From Prevotellaceae bacterium (lineage in GTDB: Bacteria > Bacteroidota > Bacteroidia > Bacteroidales > UBA932), in the NCBI GenBank assembly GCA_031266015.1, contig JAISBU010000013.1, positions 1 to 64,000 on the forward strand: a stretch of 64,000 bases of DNA, in the 5' to 3' direction. The translations under genes and the position numbers were made by a program. The notes below the pieces were generated by a model. The model was not told the origin of the DNA. It saw only the letters and a list, made by a program, of their open reading frames with translations, and did not search any database. Each line of letters opens with the position of its first letter. Positions within the stretch are counted from its first letter, which is position 1. Shown here piece after piece: positions 46,473 to 57,000 of this stretch.

Positions 46473-46480
46473 CAAAATTA
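46473..46480 (-). promoter_or_regulatory. -7 promoter element of the MsbA-like gene
   Basis: TAATTTTG on the minus strand matches TAnnTTTG, 26-33 nt upstream of the start codon. A CAAA (TTTG, -33 candidate) at 46507-46510 gives a spacer of 26 nt, longer than ideal. Confidence 0.5.
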
Positions 46481-46556
46481 GTAAAAATTACGCTTATTTT
46501 AGAGATCAAATATAACTATCTGAAAAACAACGTATTGCAAATTGATCTTTGCAAAG

Positions 46557-46592
46557 AAACAGGCTGCATCAACCTTTTGATGCAGCCTGTTT
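46557..46592. terminator. Strong bidirectional terminator after the DsbD-like gene
   Basis: AAACAGGCTGCATCAA and TTGATGCAGCCTGTTT are perfect 16-bp complements around a 4-nt loop. On the minus strand, downstream of the DsbD-like gene, TTTCTTTG follows; on the plus strand a longer T-run follows. It isolates this gene from the exporter. Confidence 0.85.
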
Positions 46593-46613
46593 TTTATGAT
46601 AAAAAGTTAGCGG

Positions 46614-48533
46614 CTAGTTTGCACTCTGCTCCAAAAACTTTAAGAACTGATCCGGATTCGAAACGTAACCAACCGGCTTACCCTGCAGCTCACCCTCGCT
46701 ATTCAGCACCGCAAAGTAAGGCATAGCGTTCACCTTATAGCTGGTTATGAGGTAGTCCATATTTTGCTGACCAAGCGTCTTTTTTACCTTACCATCAAAA
46801 GAAGAGGTATACCATTCACTTTCGGGAAGCGGGGTTTTATCATCTGTATACAGCGCAACAACAACAAACCTATCCTGTAGCGCCTGCTTAACTTGCGAAT
46901 GAGCAAACACTTCGCCCTCCATCTTCTTGCAGTTCGTACAGCTATATCCCTTAAAATCCAAAAGCAGCTGCTTGCTCTGCTTCTTTGCACAAGCTATCGC
47001 CTCCTCCAAATCAAAGTAAGCAGGCACTCCCGCCGGGCCACGCATTTTTGTACCGGAATACTTTGGAACTTCACATAGCGCACCGGTAGCGTACGCAATC
47101 GCGTTATCTACTGCTTTTGGCCCACCACCCTTCTGAGTATGATTGGCTGTCAACTCAGGTGCTGGCAAGAATCCGGAAATAGCGCTAAGATTATTTCCCA
47201 GTAGTCCCGTTACTAAATACAACGCAAAGGCAAATGCCGCAACAGCTAGAGAAAAACGCATAAATCCGACCCTCTCTACCTTATCGTCATGTGCAAAGTG
47301 AATTTTCCCCAAGAAGTAAAAACCCAACATGGTGAAAAGCACAATCCAAATGCACAAAAATACCTCACGGGAAATAATGTAAAAACCTAATGCTTGGTCG
47401 GCAGTGGCCAAAAATTTCATGCTGAAAATGGCCAGCACAAACGCACAAAACACCTTTATCACGTTCAGCCATCCGCCAGACTTCGGCAACTTTTTCAGAA
47501 CAGAAGGGAATAGCGCCAATACGCCAAATGGCAAAGCAAAAGCCAAACCAAAGCCAAACATTCCGATAACAGGCTTTAAAACTGCACCACTTGCGGCAGC
47601 CACCAATAGTCCGCCAACAAATAAACCTGTACATGAGAATGAAACTACGCATAAAGCCAGCGCCACAAAAAATATAGCAAAGTAGCCTCCCTTATCTGCC
47701 TGGCGATCAATTCTATTTACCAAAGAAGTCGGCAGGGTAATTTCAAACGCACCAAAAGAAGAAGCGGCGAACAGGATAAATAGCAGGAAAAAAATAATAT
47801 TCGGCAGCCAGTGGGCGCTAAGCGCGGTGGTGAATGCCACTGATTTTGTCAGCGTTGCCATCACGCCAATCAAGGTATAAATTACTACCATAGAGGCAAC
47901 AAAGATAAATGCCTGCGACAGGCCTTTTTTACGACTTTGATTACGCATGAAAAATGAAATAGTCATAGGCAACATGGGAAATACACAAGGCGTCAGCACG
48001 CCCAGAAAACCCATAGACATTGCAATAAAAAAGAACAACAGCAGCGACTCCCCACCCTCCACCTTCTCAACTACAGAGGCAGAAGTAATATCCGTTGGCA
48101 CAGACAATTTAAAATCGTGATTCAATGGAATACACTCGGTTTCGCTGCACGCCTGAAACTCTAGCGTTCCCTTAACCTCCTTTGTATCAGGCAATATTTT
48201 TATACGCTGCATTAAGTGCGCCTTGCCGGCAAAGTAAGGAACATCCATATCAAACATTTCATCATGCTTAATCTTAGCGGCCTCAACCTCAACCAGTGCA
48301 CCGTCGGTAGCGCCTTCCTCCATGCTCAGCGAAATCGGCAAAGGTCCATCTTCCGGCACGTCCGTACCGTATACCACCCAACCCCAACCAATCTTTGCCT
48401 CAAAGCTCAACTCGACTTCAGTGGTCGAAACTCTCTTGGCAGAAACATTCCACTCCACAGGATTTTTTATTTCCTGTGAGAAAGCTGCAAGCGAAATCAG
48501 TAAAGTGAAAAATGCACTAAAAAATCTTTTCAT
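46614..48533 (-). CDS. DsbD-like thiol:disulfide interchange protein
   Basis: Inner-membrane electron carrier of 639 aa that moves reducing power from the cytoplasm to periplasmic thiols. Signal peptide (MKRFFSAFFTLLISLAAFS), DsbC-like N-domain (~20-150) with a Cys pair in EFQACSETECIPL, then about eight helices containing the redox Cys in LTPCVFPMLPMT and VSFSCTGLFVGG. A C-terminal thioredoxin-like domain carries CxxC in YSCTNCKKME near residue 541. The full three-domain architecture is present. The ATG at 48533 is preferred to 48557. The YjbR gene lies 40 nt upstream on the same strand. Confidence 0.92.
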   Translation of the reverse strand: MKRFFSAFFTLLISLAAFSQEIKNPVEWNVSAKRVSTTEVELSFEAKIGWGWVVYGTDVPEDGPLPISLSMEEGATDGALVEVEAAKIKHDEMFDMDVPYFAGKAHLMQRIKILPDTKEVKGTLEFQACSETECIPLNHDFKLSVPTDITSASVVEKVEGGESLLLFFFIAMSMGFLGVLTPCVFPMLPMTISFFMRNQSRKKGLSQAFIFVASMVVIYTLIGVMATLTKSVAFTTALSAHWLPNIIFFLLFILFAASSFGAFEITLPTSLVNRIDRQADKGGYFAIFFVALALCVVSFSCTGLFVGGLLVAAASGAVLKPVIGMFGFGLAFALPFGVLALFPSVLKKLPKSGGWLNVIKVFCAFVLAIFSMKFLATADQALGFYIISREVFLCIWIVLFTMLGFYFLGKIHFAHDDKVERVGFMRFSLAVAAFAFALYLVTGLLGNNLSAISGFLPAPELTANHTQKGGGPKAVDNAIAYATGALCEVPKYSGTKMRGPAGVPAYFDLEEAIACAKKQSKQLLLDFKGYSCTNCKKMEGEVFAHSQVKQALQDRFVVVALYTDDKTPLPESEWYTSSFDGKVKKTLGQQNMDYLITSYKVNAMPYFAVLNSEGELQGKPVGYVSNPDQFLKFLEQSAN

Positions 48534-48573
48534 ACTATCTATCTGTATATAAAGCATTTATAATAAAATATCC

Positions 48574-48924
48574 CTATAAGTTGGGCAGCGCTTCACGCAG
48601 CTTCTTCGTTAGCTTTTGTACAACCAAATCATACGAATCATCCACCCACTCACAAATTGTTTTCGAAAGAACAGAATCATCCAGCACAACCGTATTCCAC
48701 TGCTTTTTGTTCATATGATAGCCCGGCATCACCGCAGGATATTGCTCTCGCAGCTCAATGGCCTTTTCAGGATCGCACTTAAGATTCATCCACCCATCAT
48801 CGAGGGCAATCATGGCGAATATTTTACCACACACCTTAAAGACTAAGGCGGTATCGTCAAAAGGGAAAGATTCTGTCACCCCCTTCTTACTTAAACAGTA
48901 CTCCCGCAGCTGCTCTACATCCAT
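48574..48924 (-). CDS. MmcQ/YjbR family protein
   Basis: Small protein of 116 aa. The opening MDVEQLREYCLSKKGVTESFPFDDTALVFKVCGKIFAM and the closing YDLVVQKLTKKLREALP match the YjbR/MmcQ family, which has a double-wing DNA-binding-like fold. No function is established for most members. The central PGYHMNKKQWNTVVLD is the conserved core motif. It shares a strand with, and lies 40 nt before, the DsbD-like gene. Confidence 0.85.
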   Translation of the reverse strand: MDVEQLREYCLSKKGVTESFPFDDTALVFKVCGKIFAMIALDDGWMNLKCDPEKAIELREQYPAVMPGYHMNKKQWNTVVLDDSVLSKTICEWVDDSYDLVVQKLTKKLREALPNL

Positions 48925-49004
48925 AACGCAGTACCATACATTTTTATGCTATCAAGCAATATTAAAATAGCCAAAAACACCATGCCGAAACCTCAAAATT
49001 ATTG

Positions 49005-49012
49005 TATCTTTG
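49005..49012 (+). promoter_or_regulatory. -7 promoter element of manC
   Basis: TATCTTTG matches TAnnTTTG. It gives a leader of about 100 nt before the ATG at 49115; no structured element was recognised in that leader. Confidence 0.55.
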
Positions 49013-49114
49013 TAAAGAGTATTTTTGACCGGTGAAATTCTCGGCCTGTTTGTTAACTAGCAAAGATAATCTCTTTTATGCTTTTATCAACCATCAACTA
49101 AGTAAACGTAAGCT

Positions 49115-50197
49115 ATGCAGCATAATATTTATGGGGTAATTATGGCGGGAGGAGTAGGGAGCCGCTTTTGGCCTCTTAGCCGGAGCGCCAAGCCCAAGCA
49201 ATTTTTAGACATTTTAGGAGTTGGACGCACTTTTATTCAACAAACGTTTGACAGGCTTACCAAATTCATTCCCGCTGAAAACATAGTGGTGGTTACCAGC
49301 GCACAGTACAAGCAAATGGTGCAAGAGCAGCTACCCGAAGTTCAAGAAGAAAACATTTTACTCGAACCGCTCCGTCGCAACACAGCGCCATGTATAGCCT
49401 ACGCGGCATACAAGCTGCAAATCAAAAGCCCAGATGCTACTATGGTGGTTGCCCCGTCTGACCACCTCATCCTCAAGGAAAATGAGTTTGTTGCCACCAT
49501 GAAAAACGCCATAGAGTTTGCACGAACCGGCAGTAATCTTGTAACGGTGGGCATTGAGCCATCACGTCCGGAAACCGGATACGGCTACATTCAAACCTGT
49601 AAAGGAAAGGACGATAACAACATTTGCAAGGTAAAAACATTTACCGAAAAGCCTGATATTGAGACTGCTAAAGCATTTCTAAGCAGCGGAGAATTTGTGT
49701 GGAACTCCGGCATGTTTATTTGGACGCTCAGCAGCATATGTACCGCTTTCGAAGCGCATTTGCCGGAAGTAGCAAAAGCTTTCAGCGCAGGAAAGAGCAA
49801 ATACTACGCTCCTGATGAAGATCAATTCATAGAAGAAACCTATACCGACTGCAAATCCATATCCATTGACTACGGCATAATGGAAAAAGCCGACAACGTG
49901 CACGTAATTTGTGCCGACTTCGGCTGGTCTGATGTGGGAACATGGAACTCGCTATACCTTCACTCCGAAAAAGATGAGCACAACAACGCCATGCTCGAAC
50001 GAAGCGTTTCGCAAAGTAAGGTTAGCAACTCCATTGTAAAAACAATGCCCAATAAGCTAACCGTGCTGCATGATCTGGATAGCTACCTTGTTGTAGATAC
50101 TGACGATGTACTCATGATTTGCAAACGTGGCGATGAGAATGAGCTCAAGCAAATTGTCACAAATGCAATTATGGAAAGTGGTATGAAAATGGCGTAG
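49115..50197 (+). CDS. manC: Mannose-1-phosphate guanylyltransferase
   Basis: Nucleotidyltransferase of 360 aa that makes GDP-mannose from GTP and mannose-1-phosphate for surface glycans. The nucleotide-binding signature GGVGSRFWPLSRSAKPKQF begins at residue 12; EPLRRNTAPCIAYAA follows near residue 83; and VAPSDHLI near residue 108 gives the metal-binding Asp. FTEKPDIETA and GMFIWTLSSI complete the fold. The length is that of a single-domain ManC, without the phosphomannose isomerase domain seen in bifunctional enzymes. It stands alone with its own promoter. Confidence 0.92.
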   Translation: MQHNIYGVIMAGGVGSRFWPLSRSAKPKQFLDILGVGRTFIQQTFDRLTKFIPAENIVVVTSAQYKQMVQEQLPEVQEENILLEPLRRNTAPCIAYAAYKLQIKSPDATMVVAPSDHLILKENEFVATMKNAIEFARTGSNLVTVGIEPSRPETGYGYIQTCKGKDDNNICKVKTFTEKPDIETAKAFLSSGEFVWNSGMFIWTLSSICTAFEAHLPEVAKAFSAGKSKYYAPDEDQFIEETYTDCKSISIDYGIMEKADNVHVICADFGWSDVGTWNSLYLHSEKDEHNNAMLERSVSQSKVSNSIVKTMPNKLTVLHDLDSYLVVDTDDVLMICKRGDENELKQIVTNAIMESGMKMA

Positions 50198-50273
50198 GCA
50201 GGTATCAGCGACCAGCTATCAGGCATCAAAAATACTCGTATAAATACCTCATTATTAAGCATTTATCGACTGC

Positions 50274-51662
50274 CTAAATGTGTACGGATTTTCCATGAAT
50301 AGCCTCTGCAGCTTCCATTATAGCCTCACTCATTGTCGGATGCGCATGAATACCGCTTCCAATTTGGTGCGCCGTTAGTCCTAAATTCATGGCCAAAGTT
50401 GGTTCTGCCAGCATTTCGGTAACGTTAGCGCCAACAAGATGCGCCCCTAATATTTTATCGGTTTTAGCATCGCAAATCAATTTAACAAAGCCGTCACGTG
50501 CACCACTAGCGACAGCCTTGCCCGAGGCCGTATATGGAAGCTTCGCAACCTTAAAGTCCAAACCTTTATCTTGTGCTTGCTGTTCCGTCACTCCTACCGA
50601 AGCAACCTCCGGTGAGGTATATATACACGAGGGAATTGCCGCATAATTTATCGGGTTAACATCCAAACCCGCAAGCTTTTCAACGCAGGCTATCGCCTCA
50701 GCAGAAGCCACATGTGCCAATGCAGGTGTAGCAATAATATCTCCAATGGCGTACACGTGAGCTGCGTTGGTTTCGTAGAATTCGTCAACTTTTATTTTCC
50801 CATTTTCAACCGCAATGCCAAGCCGCTCCAGGCCAATATGCTCAATATTAGCCTGCACTCCAACAGCCGACAAAATAACCTCAACCTCCAGCTGCTCTAC
50901 GCCTTTCTTTGATTGCGCCTCTACCCTGCATAGCTCTCCTGAGGTATCTACCTCCAAAAGTTGAGCCAAGACCATTGTATGTATACCATATTTACGCAAC
51001 GACCTATCCAGCTGGCGAGAAACATCCGCATCGCAATTTGGAGCAATTTGTGGCAGGCTTTCCAGTATAGTAACCTTTGTTCCCATCATAGCATAAAAGT
51101 AGGCCAACTCGCTGCCAATAGCTCCGGAGCCCACAACCAGCATACTTTTTGGCAGCCTATCAAAGGTGAGCGCATGGCGGTAGCCAAGTATTTTTTTACC
51201 GTCAACAGGCAGCATAGGAAGCTCTCGTGCACGTGCTCCCGTAGCCACAATAATATGCTTAGCCTCAACGATGCTCACTCTATGCGCCACGTCCGACACC
51301 TCAACCTTTCCCGCTTCCAGCAAACGTCCGGCGCCTTGTATAAGTTCTACCTTATTCTTGTTGAGCAAAAACTCTACTCCCTTACGCATATTCTCCGCTA
51401 CCCCACGGCTACGTGCAATCACGTTCGCAAAATTCGGAACAGCCGGGGTTGGCAATTCAACTCCATACTCCGCAGCAGTATGGGCATAGTGTAACACCTG
51501 CGCGCTTTTCAGCAAAGCCTTTGTAGGAATACACCCATAGTTAAGGCATACGCCGCCTATATTCTCCTTCTCCACCAATGCAACCTTCATACCCAGCTGT
51601 GCCGCACGAATGGCAGCAACATAACCTCCCGGACCGGAGCCTATAGCTACTAAATCAAACAT
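50274..51662 (-). CDS. lpdA: Dihydrolipoyl dehydrogenase
   Basis: FAD-dependent disulfide oxidoreductase of 462 aa, E3 of 2-oxoacid dehydrogenase or glycine-cleavage complexes. FAD loop AIGSGPGGYVAA at residue 6; redox disulfide in GGVCLNYGCIPTKALLKSA near residue 36; NAD loop VVGSGAIGSELAYFYAMMG near residue 173; and the C-terminal HAHPTMSEAIMEAAEAIHG with the catalytic His-Glu pair near residue 440. All catalytic residues are present. No lipoyl or other complex subunits lie nearby, so the complex served is unknown. A -7 box lies 16-24 nt before the start. Confidence 0.94.
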   Translation of the reverse strand: MFDLVAIGSGPGGYVAAIRAAQLGMKVALVEKENIGGVCLNYGCIPTKALLKSAQVLHYAHTAAEYGVELPTPAVPNFANVIARSRGVAENMRKGVEFLLNKNKVELIQGAGRLLEAGKVEVSDVAHRVSIVEAKHIIVATGARARELPMLPVDGKKILGYRHALTFDRLPKSMLVVGSGAIGSELAYFYAMMGTKVTILESLPQIAPNCDADVSRQLDRSLRKYGIHTMVLAQLLEVDTSGELCRVEAQSKKGVEQLEVEVILSAVGVQANIEHIGLERLGIAVENGKIKVDEFYETNAAHVYAIGDIIATPALAHVASAEAIACVEKLAGLDVNPINYAAIPSCIYTSPEVASVGVTEQQAQDKGLDFKVAKLPYTASGKAVASGARDGFVKLICDAKTDKILGAHLVGANVTEMLAEPTLAMNLGLTAHQIGSGIHAHPTMSEAIMEAAEAIHGKSVHI

Positions 51663-51678
51663 AGCTGTACTTTTTTTC

Positions 51679-51686
51679 CAAAGATA
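51679..51686 (-). promoter_or_regulatory. -7 promoter element of lpdA
   Basis: TATCTTTG on the minus strand matches TAnnTTTG, 16-24 nt before the start codon, implying a short leader. Confidence 0.55.
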
Positions 51687-52239
51687 AAAAACAATTCCTA
51701 ATTCTCAACTCCTAATGCATAAGCGAATAATTGTCGGGCAAGGCCATGCATCAAAATCAACTATCAACTACTAACGACCATACCATTGCGGACAATGATG
51801 GATAGTGAGAAGCAAAAACAAAAAAGTGCAGCGCCTCCCATCCGCACCGTAGGCTCTGCAAAGCCTATGCGAACAAGGCGTGTGAGCGCTACGCTTTTTA
51901 GTGTTTAATGAAATTTACGGATGTCGATCCGGTATCTTTCGCTTCGCTCATGATAACAGTGCACTCACACGGCATCACTAATTATGGATTGTGCACTATG
52001 CATTATTCGTTACTTTGTCTTGACATAAAGTAACCAAAAGTTAAGACAAAAATATCCTCGAACCGGATTTTTGTCAGGCTTGCGCACCCTAACGCACGGG
52101 GTGCATCTTAGCAAGTTCAGCTGTCATGTTGAGTAAAGCGAAGCAATTTTATGCCTAAATTGGGAGATCGCTTTGCTTTGTTTGCATCAGCAATTTGCAG
52201 GTACTTGCATTTTATGAATTATGCTGAACGAGCTATAAG
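51687..52239. other. Intergenic region with repeat-like text
   Basis: No gene was found in these ~550 nt. It contains an inverted repeat GTTACTTT / AAAGTAAC (52009-52016, 52027-52034), a GCACCC/GGGTGC hairpin near 52084-52103, and GCTTCGCTCATGAT text near 51940 related to the GCGAAGC repeats elsewhere. A GTCATGTTGAGTAAAGCGAAGCAA copy lies at 52123-52146. Confidence 0.6.
52009..52146. repeat. Dispersed intergenic repeat, copy 2
   Basis: Holds the 8-bp inverted repeat GTTACTTT / AAAGTAAC and the GTCATGTTGAGTAAAGCGAAGCAA piece (52123-52146), which differs from 4441-4464 at a few positions. It ends 94 nt before the stop of the downstream minus-strand gene. Confidence 0.6.
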
Positions 52240-53928
52240 CTAAAACAAACATGTGTACCCTATCATCATGTTAAAGCCATAGGTAGGATAGCCGTTGAAT
52301 ATTTGGTATCGTGATGCAAACAAATTATTCATTTGCACAAATGCTGATGAGCGATCAAAAAAGCGATATTCTCCTCCAAGGCTAAGATCTGCACCGGCCT
52401 TACGAACCACCTCTGTACCAGAAGAATACGAAGTGGGAGCATTCCGTGCGGCGTACTTACCATTAACTCTTAAGTTGGCATAGCAAGCTACCTTATTCCA
52501 AAGGTTGTATCTTCCCTGCAATATCAAATTGTGTGCCGGACGATTGTACGCTTTTGAGACTTTATCCATGTCATAGCCATTGTAGGTATACTTCAAATTT
52601 ACATCCAACGCCTTCAAAGGCTTCAATGCAACATAGGTATTGTAGGAAAATATTTTTGTATCATCATGCTCAACCTCAAAGTAGCTTCCTAAGCCGTCTT
52701 TTGAATTTACAAAGAGGTATAAATCATCAACAAATGAATAGGAAATCCACATGTTACAGCTCACCACTGATGAGTAGCGCGCTTTAAAACCTAACGAAAA
52801 TGCTGCTAAGTATTCCGTATTACTGAAATCCTGATTAGCATAAGGGTGAAGATACGGATTCTCTGTCGCCAGCTTTTCATAGGTGTTTACCTCACGGCCT
52901 CCTGTTATTTCAGCGTATGGCATGAATGACTTGTCTGCCAGCAGCAGCGTAAAATTCAACGTTGGATGTGGATGAAATTTTACTCTGCCCGAGCTATTGT
53001 CTATTTCTAAATTCAGCCTTGCCGTTGCCTCCCACATATCGCGTATTTCCTTAGCAGAAGGAGTCAAGGATGTACAAAAATCATTGCTGCCCAGCGCTGA
53101 ACTCCTAGCGTATATGTCAAGATCAAAATCTAACCCAAAGATGGTAGTTGGCCTAAACTGCTTAGTCGCATATAAGTTCAGCCCCACTCGATCTTCGCTA
53201 TGATTGTGCTTAGAACGAAAATCATGAAAGTTAAAATTGGCGCCGTACGCCCATGAGCTATCCGGCAAACCGCTACCCTTGTAGCTAACTCCAACCGCTG
53301 TTCTATTGTACAGCTGCCTTAAGCTATCTGTGCTCATATCCTTATAGTTGCCGGAAGTAAACTCATCGGTAGCGTATCCATAGTAGCGTATCCAATGCTG
53401 TCCAAAATCCAGGTTTGCAGCCAGCTCTCCATGCTCAAAATTCTTTTGCCCGGAAATGCCAATGTTATCCCGTACATCTCGTGTCGCAACTTTGGTTCCG
53501 TCTTCCTTTTTCACCTTACCATAGCTGCCATAGTAGCTGGCTTTTGCCTGCCACGAATAGTCCTTTCCTTCGCTACCTGCATATGCATCCAACAAAGCTG
53601 TAACCTTAAATCCCAATCCCAAACGCAAGTATGCGTGAACTTTTTCATCCGGTTCATAGCGCTCTTTTTGTATGCGAGCCGGAGGAATTGGAGTTAATAA
53701 ATAATTATCAGTCAACGACTTAGTTGAGCGAAGAGTGTACGTAAAATTATGTAGCAGCTTGGCTGTATCGTCAACACGAGGCATTTGATTTATCTTGTAT
53801 GCATCGGATAGAGTTGGATCATATGCACGCAAAACCTCCACTGTTTTGGACACCTGATCTTCCTGCGCCTGAGCAAAAGCAGGCATTAGCAGGGGGTACA
53901 TCAGCAGGGGTAATAAAATCCTTTTCAT
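52240..53928 (-). CDS. Outer-membrane beta-barrel protein, TonB-receptor-like barrel without plug
   Basis: Exported protein of 562 aa (signal peptide MKRILLPLLMYPLLMPAFAQA). The mature part begins with a short linker (KTVEVLRAYDPTLSDAYKINQMP) and then shows many amphipathic strands ending in MMIGYTCLF, as in barrels. There is no plug domain or TonB box, so it is a barrel-only relative of TonB-dependent receptors. The gene follows a large TPR protein by 95 nt on the same strand. Barrel plus TPR is a recurring Bacteroidota pair suggesting an envelope assembly. Substrate unknown. Confidence 0.68.
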   Translation of the reverse strand: MKRILLPLLMYPLLMPAFAQAQEDQVSKTVEVLRAYDPTLSDAYKINQMPRVDDTAKLLHNFTYTLRSTKSLTDNYLLTPIPPARIQKERYEPDEKVHAYLRLGLGFKVTALLDAYAGSEGKDYSWQAKASYYGSYGKVKKEDGTKVATRDVRDNIGISGQKNFEHGELAANLDFGQHWIRYYGYATDEFTSGNYKDMSTDSLRQLYNRTAVGVSYKGSGLPDSSWAYGANFNFHDFRSKHNHSEDRVGLNLYATKQFRPTTIFGLDFDLDIYARSSALGSNDFCTSLTPSAKEIRDMWEATARLNLEIDNSSGRVKFHPHPTLNFTLLLADKSFMPYAEITGGREVNTYEKLATENPYLHPYANQDFSNTEYLAAFSLGFKARYSSVVSCNMWISYSFVDDLYLFVNSKDGLGSYFEVEHDDTKIFSYNTYVALKPLKALDVNLKYTYNGYDMDKVSKAYNRPAHNLILQGRYNLWNKVACYANLRVNGKYAARNAPTSYSSGTEVVRKAGADLSLGGEYRFFDRSSAFVQMNNLFASRYQIFNGYPTYGFNMMIGYTCLF

Positions 53929-54023
53929 ATATTGACGGTGTATTGAATCGTTTATTTATCGAAATAGTCTACGAAGTTTTATTTTTTGAAGTTTAAGAAG
54001 ATTATAAACTTCTTGCTTCTCCT

Positions 54024-57000
54024 TTACAATGCCACATCGTACGGGCTTTGTGAGGCCGCATTCTCTTTCTCTTTTTCACGCTGAATCAGCTGCTGCATGC
54101 GCTGGTTTACCTCATCAATAATACCATCGTCCGGAACTTTGTAGCCATCAATAATACTTTCGTAAGTTGCCTTAGCCTGGAACGCATCATTGCGCTGAAC
54201 GTACACATCACCAAGCACTATGAAGCACTTGGCCATCCAGTATTGGTGCGGCGTAGTTTGTTTTGAGAAGTCAAGTACGGCCTGTTCCGTATTTGCTAAA
54301 TCTCCCCGCTTAAACAAATCTGCAACCACTTTGTATCGGGCCTCGGCGCCTTCTTTTGTTTTTACGGCCGATGAAATCTCCTTATAATCCAACACCGCCT
54401 TGTCACTAAGTGCCTGATTATCATATGATTTTGCTCGCTTGTAGTAGGCTTCACGCACAATTTCCGCCGGTAGATTTTCTACAGCAAGCAATGATGTAGC
54501 ATCTACCACTGTAGCAACGTAATCTTGCAACAGGTAGTCCGAGCGCATTTTACCCAACTTGGCCTCTACCGTATTAACTTTACTGCTGGCCACCGACTCC
54601 AAGCGCTCATAGTAAGATGATGCTTTTTTATACTCGCCCAAGTCAAACGATACTCTTGATGCCCCAAGTAGCGCTGGCTCTGTATAATCGTTTTTAGGAA
54701 CGCTCAACACGTACACAAAGTGGGGCAGTGATTCCTCCAGCTTACCTGTACGATAGTAGCAATCCGCAATGTAGAAGTTCGCATCAAGGACAAAGGCTCC
54801 ATTCGGGAATGCATCCAAGTATCTGTTAAGCGCGTCTATAGCACGATCTGTATTTCCGGAGTTGTATGCCAGCTCTGCTGAAGAAAATGTAATGGAGTCT
54901 TTTTCCGAAGCGTTGATGGCAGCAAAATTCTTTACTGTTCCGGCATACTTAAAGTATGTATCAACATCTCCCAACTCCACATAAATATTCTTTATACCCA
55001 GCATGGCATTACGCGCCTCCGAGGTTCCGGGGAACTCTGTAACTGTACGTTTATAGTACTCCAGCGCATGAGTGTTATTTCCTTGATTCACAGAAATAAG
55101 TCCGAGCTCAACCAGGCTTTTAGCGTAAAAAGCGCTTTGCTTTTTGCCCAACAGCTGCGTGTAAACCACAATAGCCTTGGCGTAGTTCAGCTGTTGCGTG
55201 TAGGTACGTCCCTTTTCAAACATGGCGTGATCCGCATGGGGTGATGTCGGACGGAAATTGATAACCGCATCCATCAGCTCAATTTTCTTATCCATCTGCT
55301 GTACCAAACCATAGCACAATCCGCACTGGAATGCTGCATAATCAACATCTATCAGCTTCATTTGCATTACACGGCTGTAGTCATCAATGGCCGCCGCATA
55401 GTTATGCTGCATAAAGCTACAGTCGCCCATGCGATTATAGGTATCGCATAGCATTGAGCTTTTGTCTAGAGCCAACGAGGCATACTTACGGAACCATTGC
55501 ATAGCCACGCTATACTCTCGCTGCTTAAATGTGGCATAACCCAAATTGTAGTGAGCAGCTATGTACTCTTCTGTATTCACAACTCCCGGTGACAGCACAA
55601 ATTCGTTGAATAAATGTCCGGCTGTCTCATAGTTGCCCAGGCGATACTCCGCATCGGCTTTCCAGTAGGTTGCCAAAGCGGCGAAACGTGGGCTGTACGA
55701 GGCGTACTTTAAGGACAGGTTGAAGTTATCAATAGCCTCTTTGTAGCTCTGATTTTGGAATAGCTCTATAGCATGATAGTAGGCTACCTTTTGCATGGCT
55801 GCCAGCGCATCGGCATCCGGCGACTTTATGGCGCTCAACGATTCAAGCGCCGCTTTATAGTTACGTGAAACCACGTAGGCCTGCATTAAGAATTTATTAA
55901 CCTCATCTGTACGGCGAGAGTTAGGAAACTGCTTCAAATAGAGGTTAAGCGCCTCAATGGCATCGTTGAATGGGCCGCTATTCAAATCAAACATCAGCTT
56001 GGCGTAATTGAACAGAGCGTCTTCTTTAATATCCGGAAAGAAATCCATTTTACTCGCCTGCAAAAACACACGGCCAGCGCTGTACTTATCGCCCATTTGA
56101 AGCCAAGAGTCTGCCAAATAGTAGTAGGCAGATTGCGCCAATGAATCTTGACCAACCACAATCTGCTCAAATATCTTCGAGGCTTTCTGGTAGTCTTTGT
56201 TTTGGTAGTATATGTAGCCTACCAGGTAGCGATCCTGACGGGTAAGCGTAGTGGCTGTTGCTGCATATTTTTCAATAAAAGGCAAGGCTTTGTCGTACTG
56301 CTTTTTGTAGTAGTAGGCCTCTCCTACAATGCGAGCAATCTCAGGCAAGCGCTTACCTGTAACACTTTCTACAAACTCACTGCCTTCAGAAATTACCTTA
56401 TCGTAATTTTGCTGTGAGTGGTAAATATGTAAAATGTAGTATGGCACTAACTTTGAGAACACCTCATCGTTACGAAGACTTTCGAAGCCGCGCAAGGCAA
56501 CGGCATAGCGTCGCTGATCGTAAGCAATATGCGAATAGTAGTAGGTAGCAGCAGAAGCATACTTGCTATTGCCGTCTTTTATTCTGGAAAAAATCGGCGA
56601 TGCTGTCTCATAGCGTAATTGTGCAAATAAGCTGTACGCACGCTTAAAGTCATACTCTGCCATTTCATCTTCGGAAAGCGAGCTGCTGTTGAATTGACCG
56701 AAAGCAGTAATTGCATTAGCATAATCCGCATTACGGAAGTAATACTTTCCCAACAAGTAGTAGGTATCATTACACTTCTCACTCTCGGGGTAAGCGGCAA
56801 TGTACTCGTTGGCCAGCTCCTCAGTATTTGACGCCCATAGCTCATACGCACAAACCAGCTTGTAGTACTCAACCTGAGCAACCAGCTGCGACCCATCGGC
56901 AGCAATGCCCTTCGCAACAGCGCGTTCAAATTCATGCTGAGCCAACCCGTAAAGTTTTTTCTCATACAGCTCCAGAGCATGACGATAAGCTTCCTGCGCA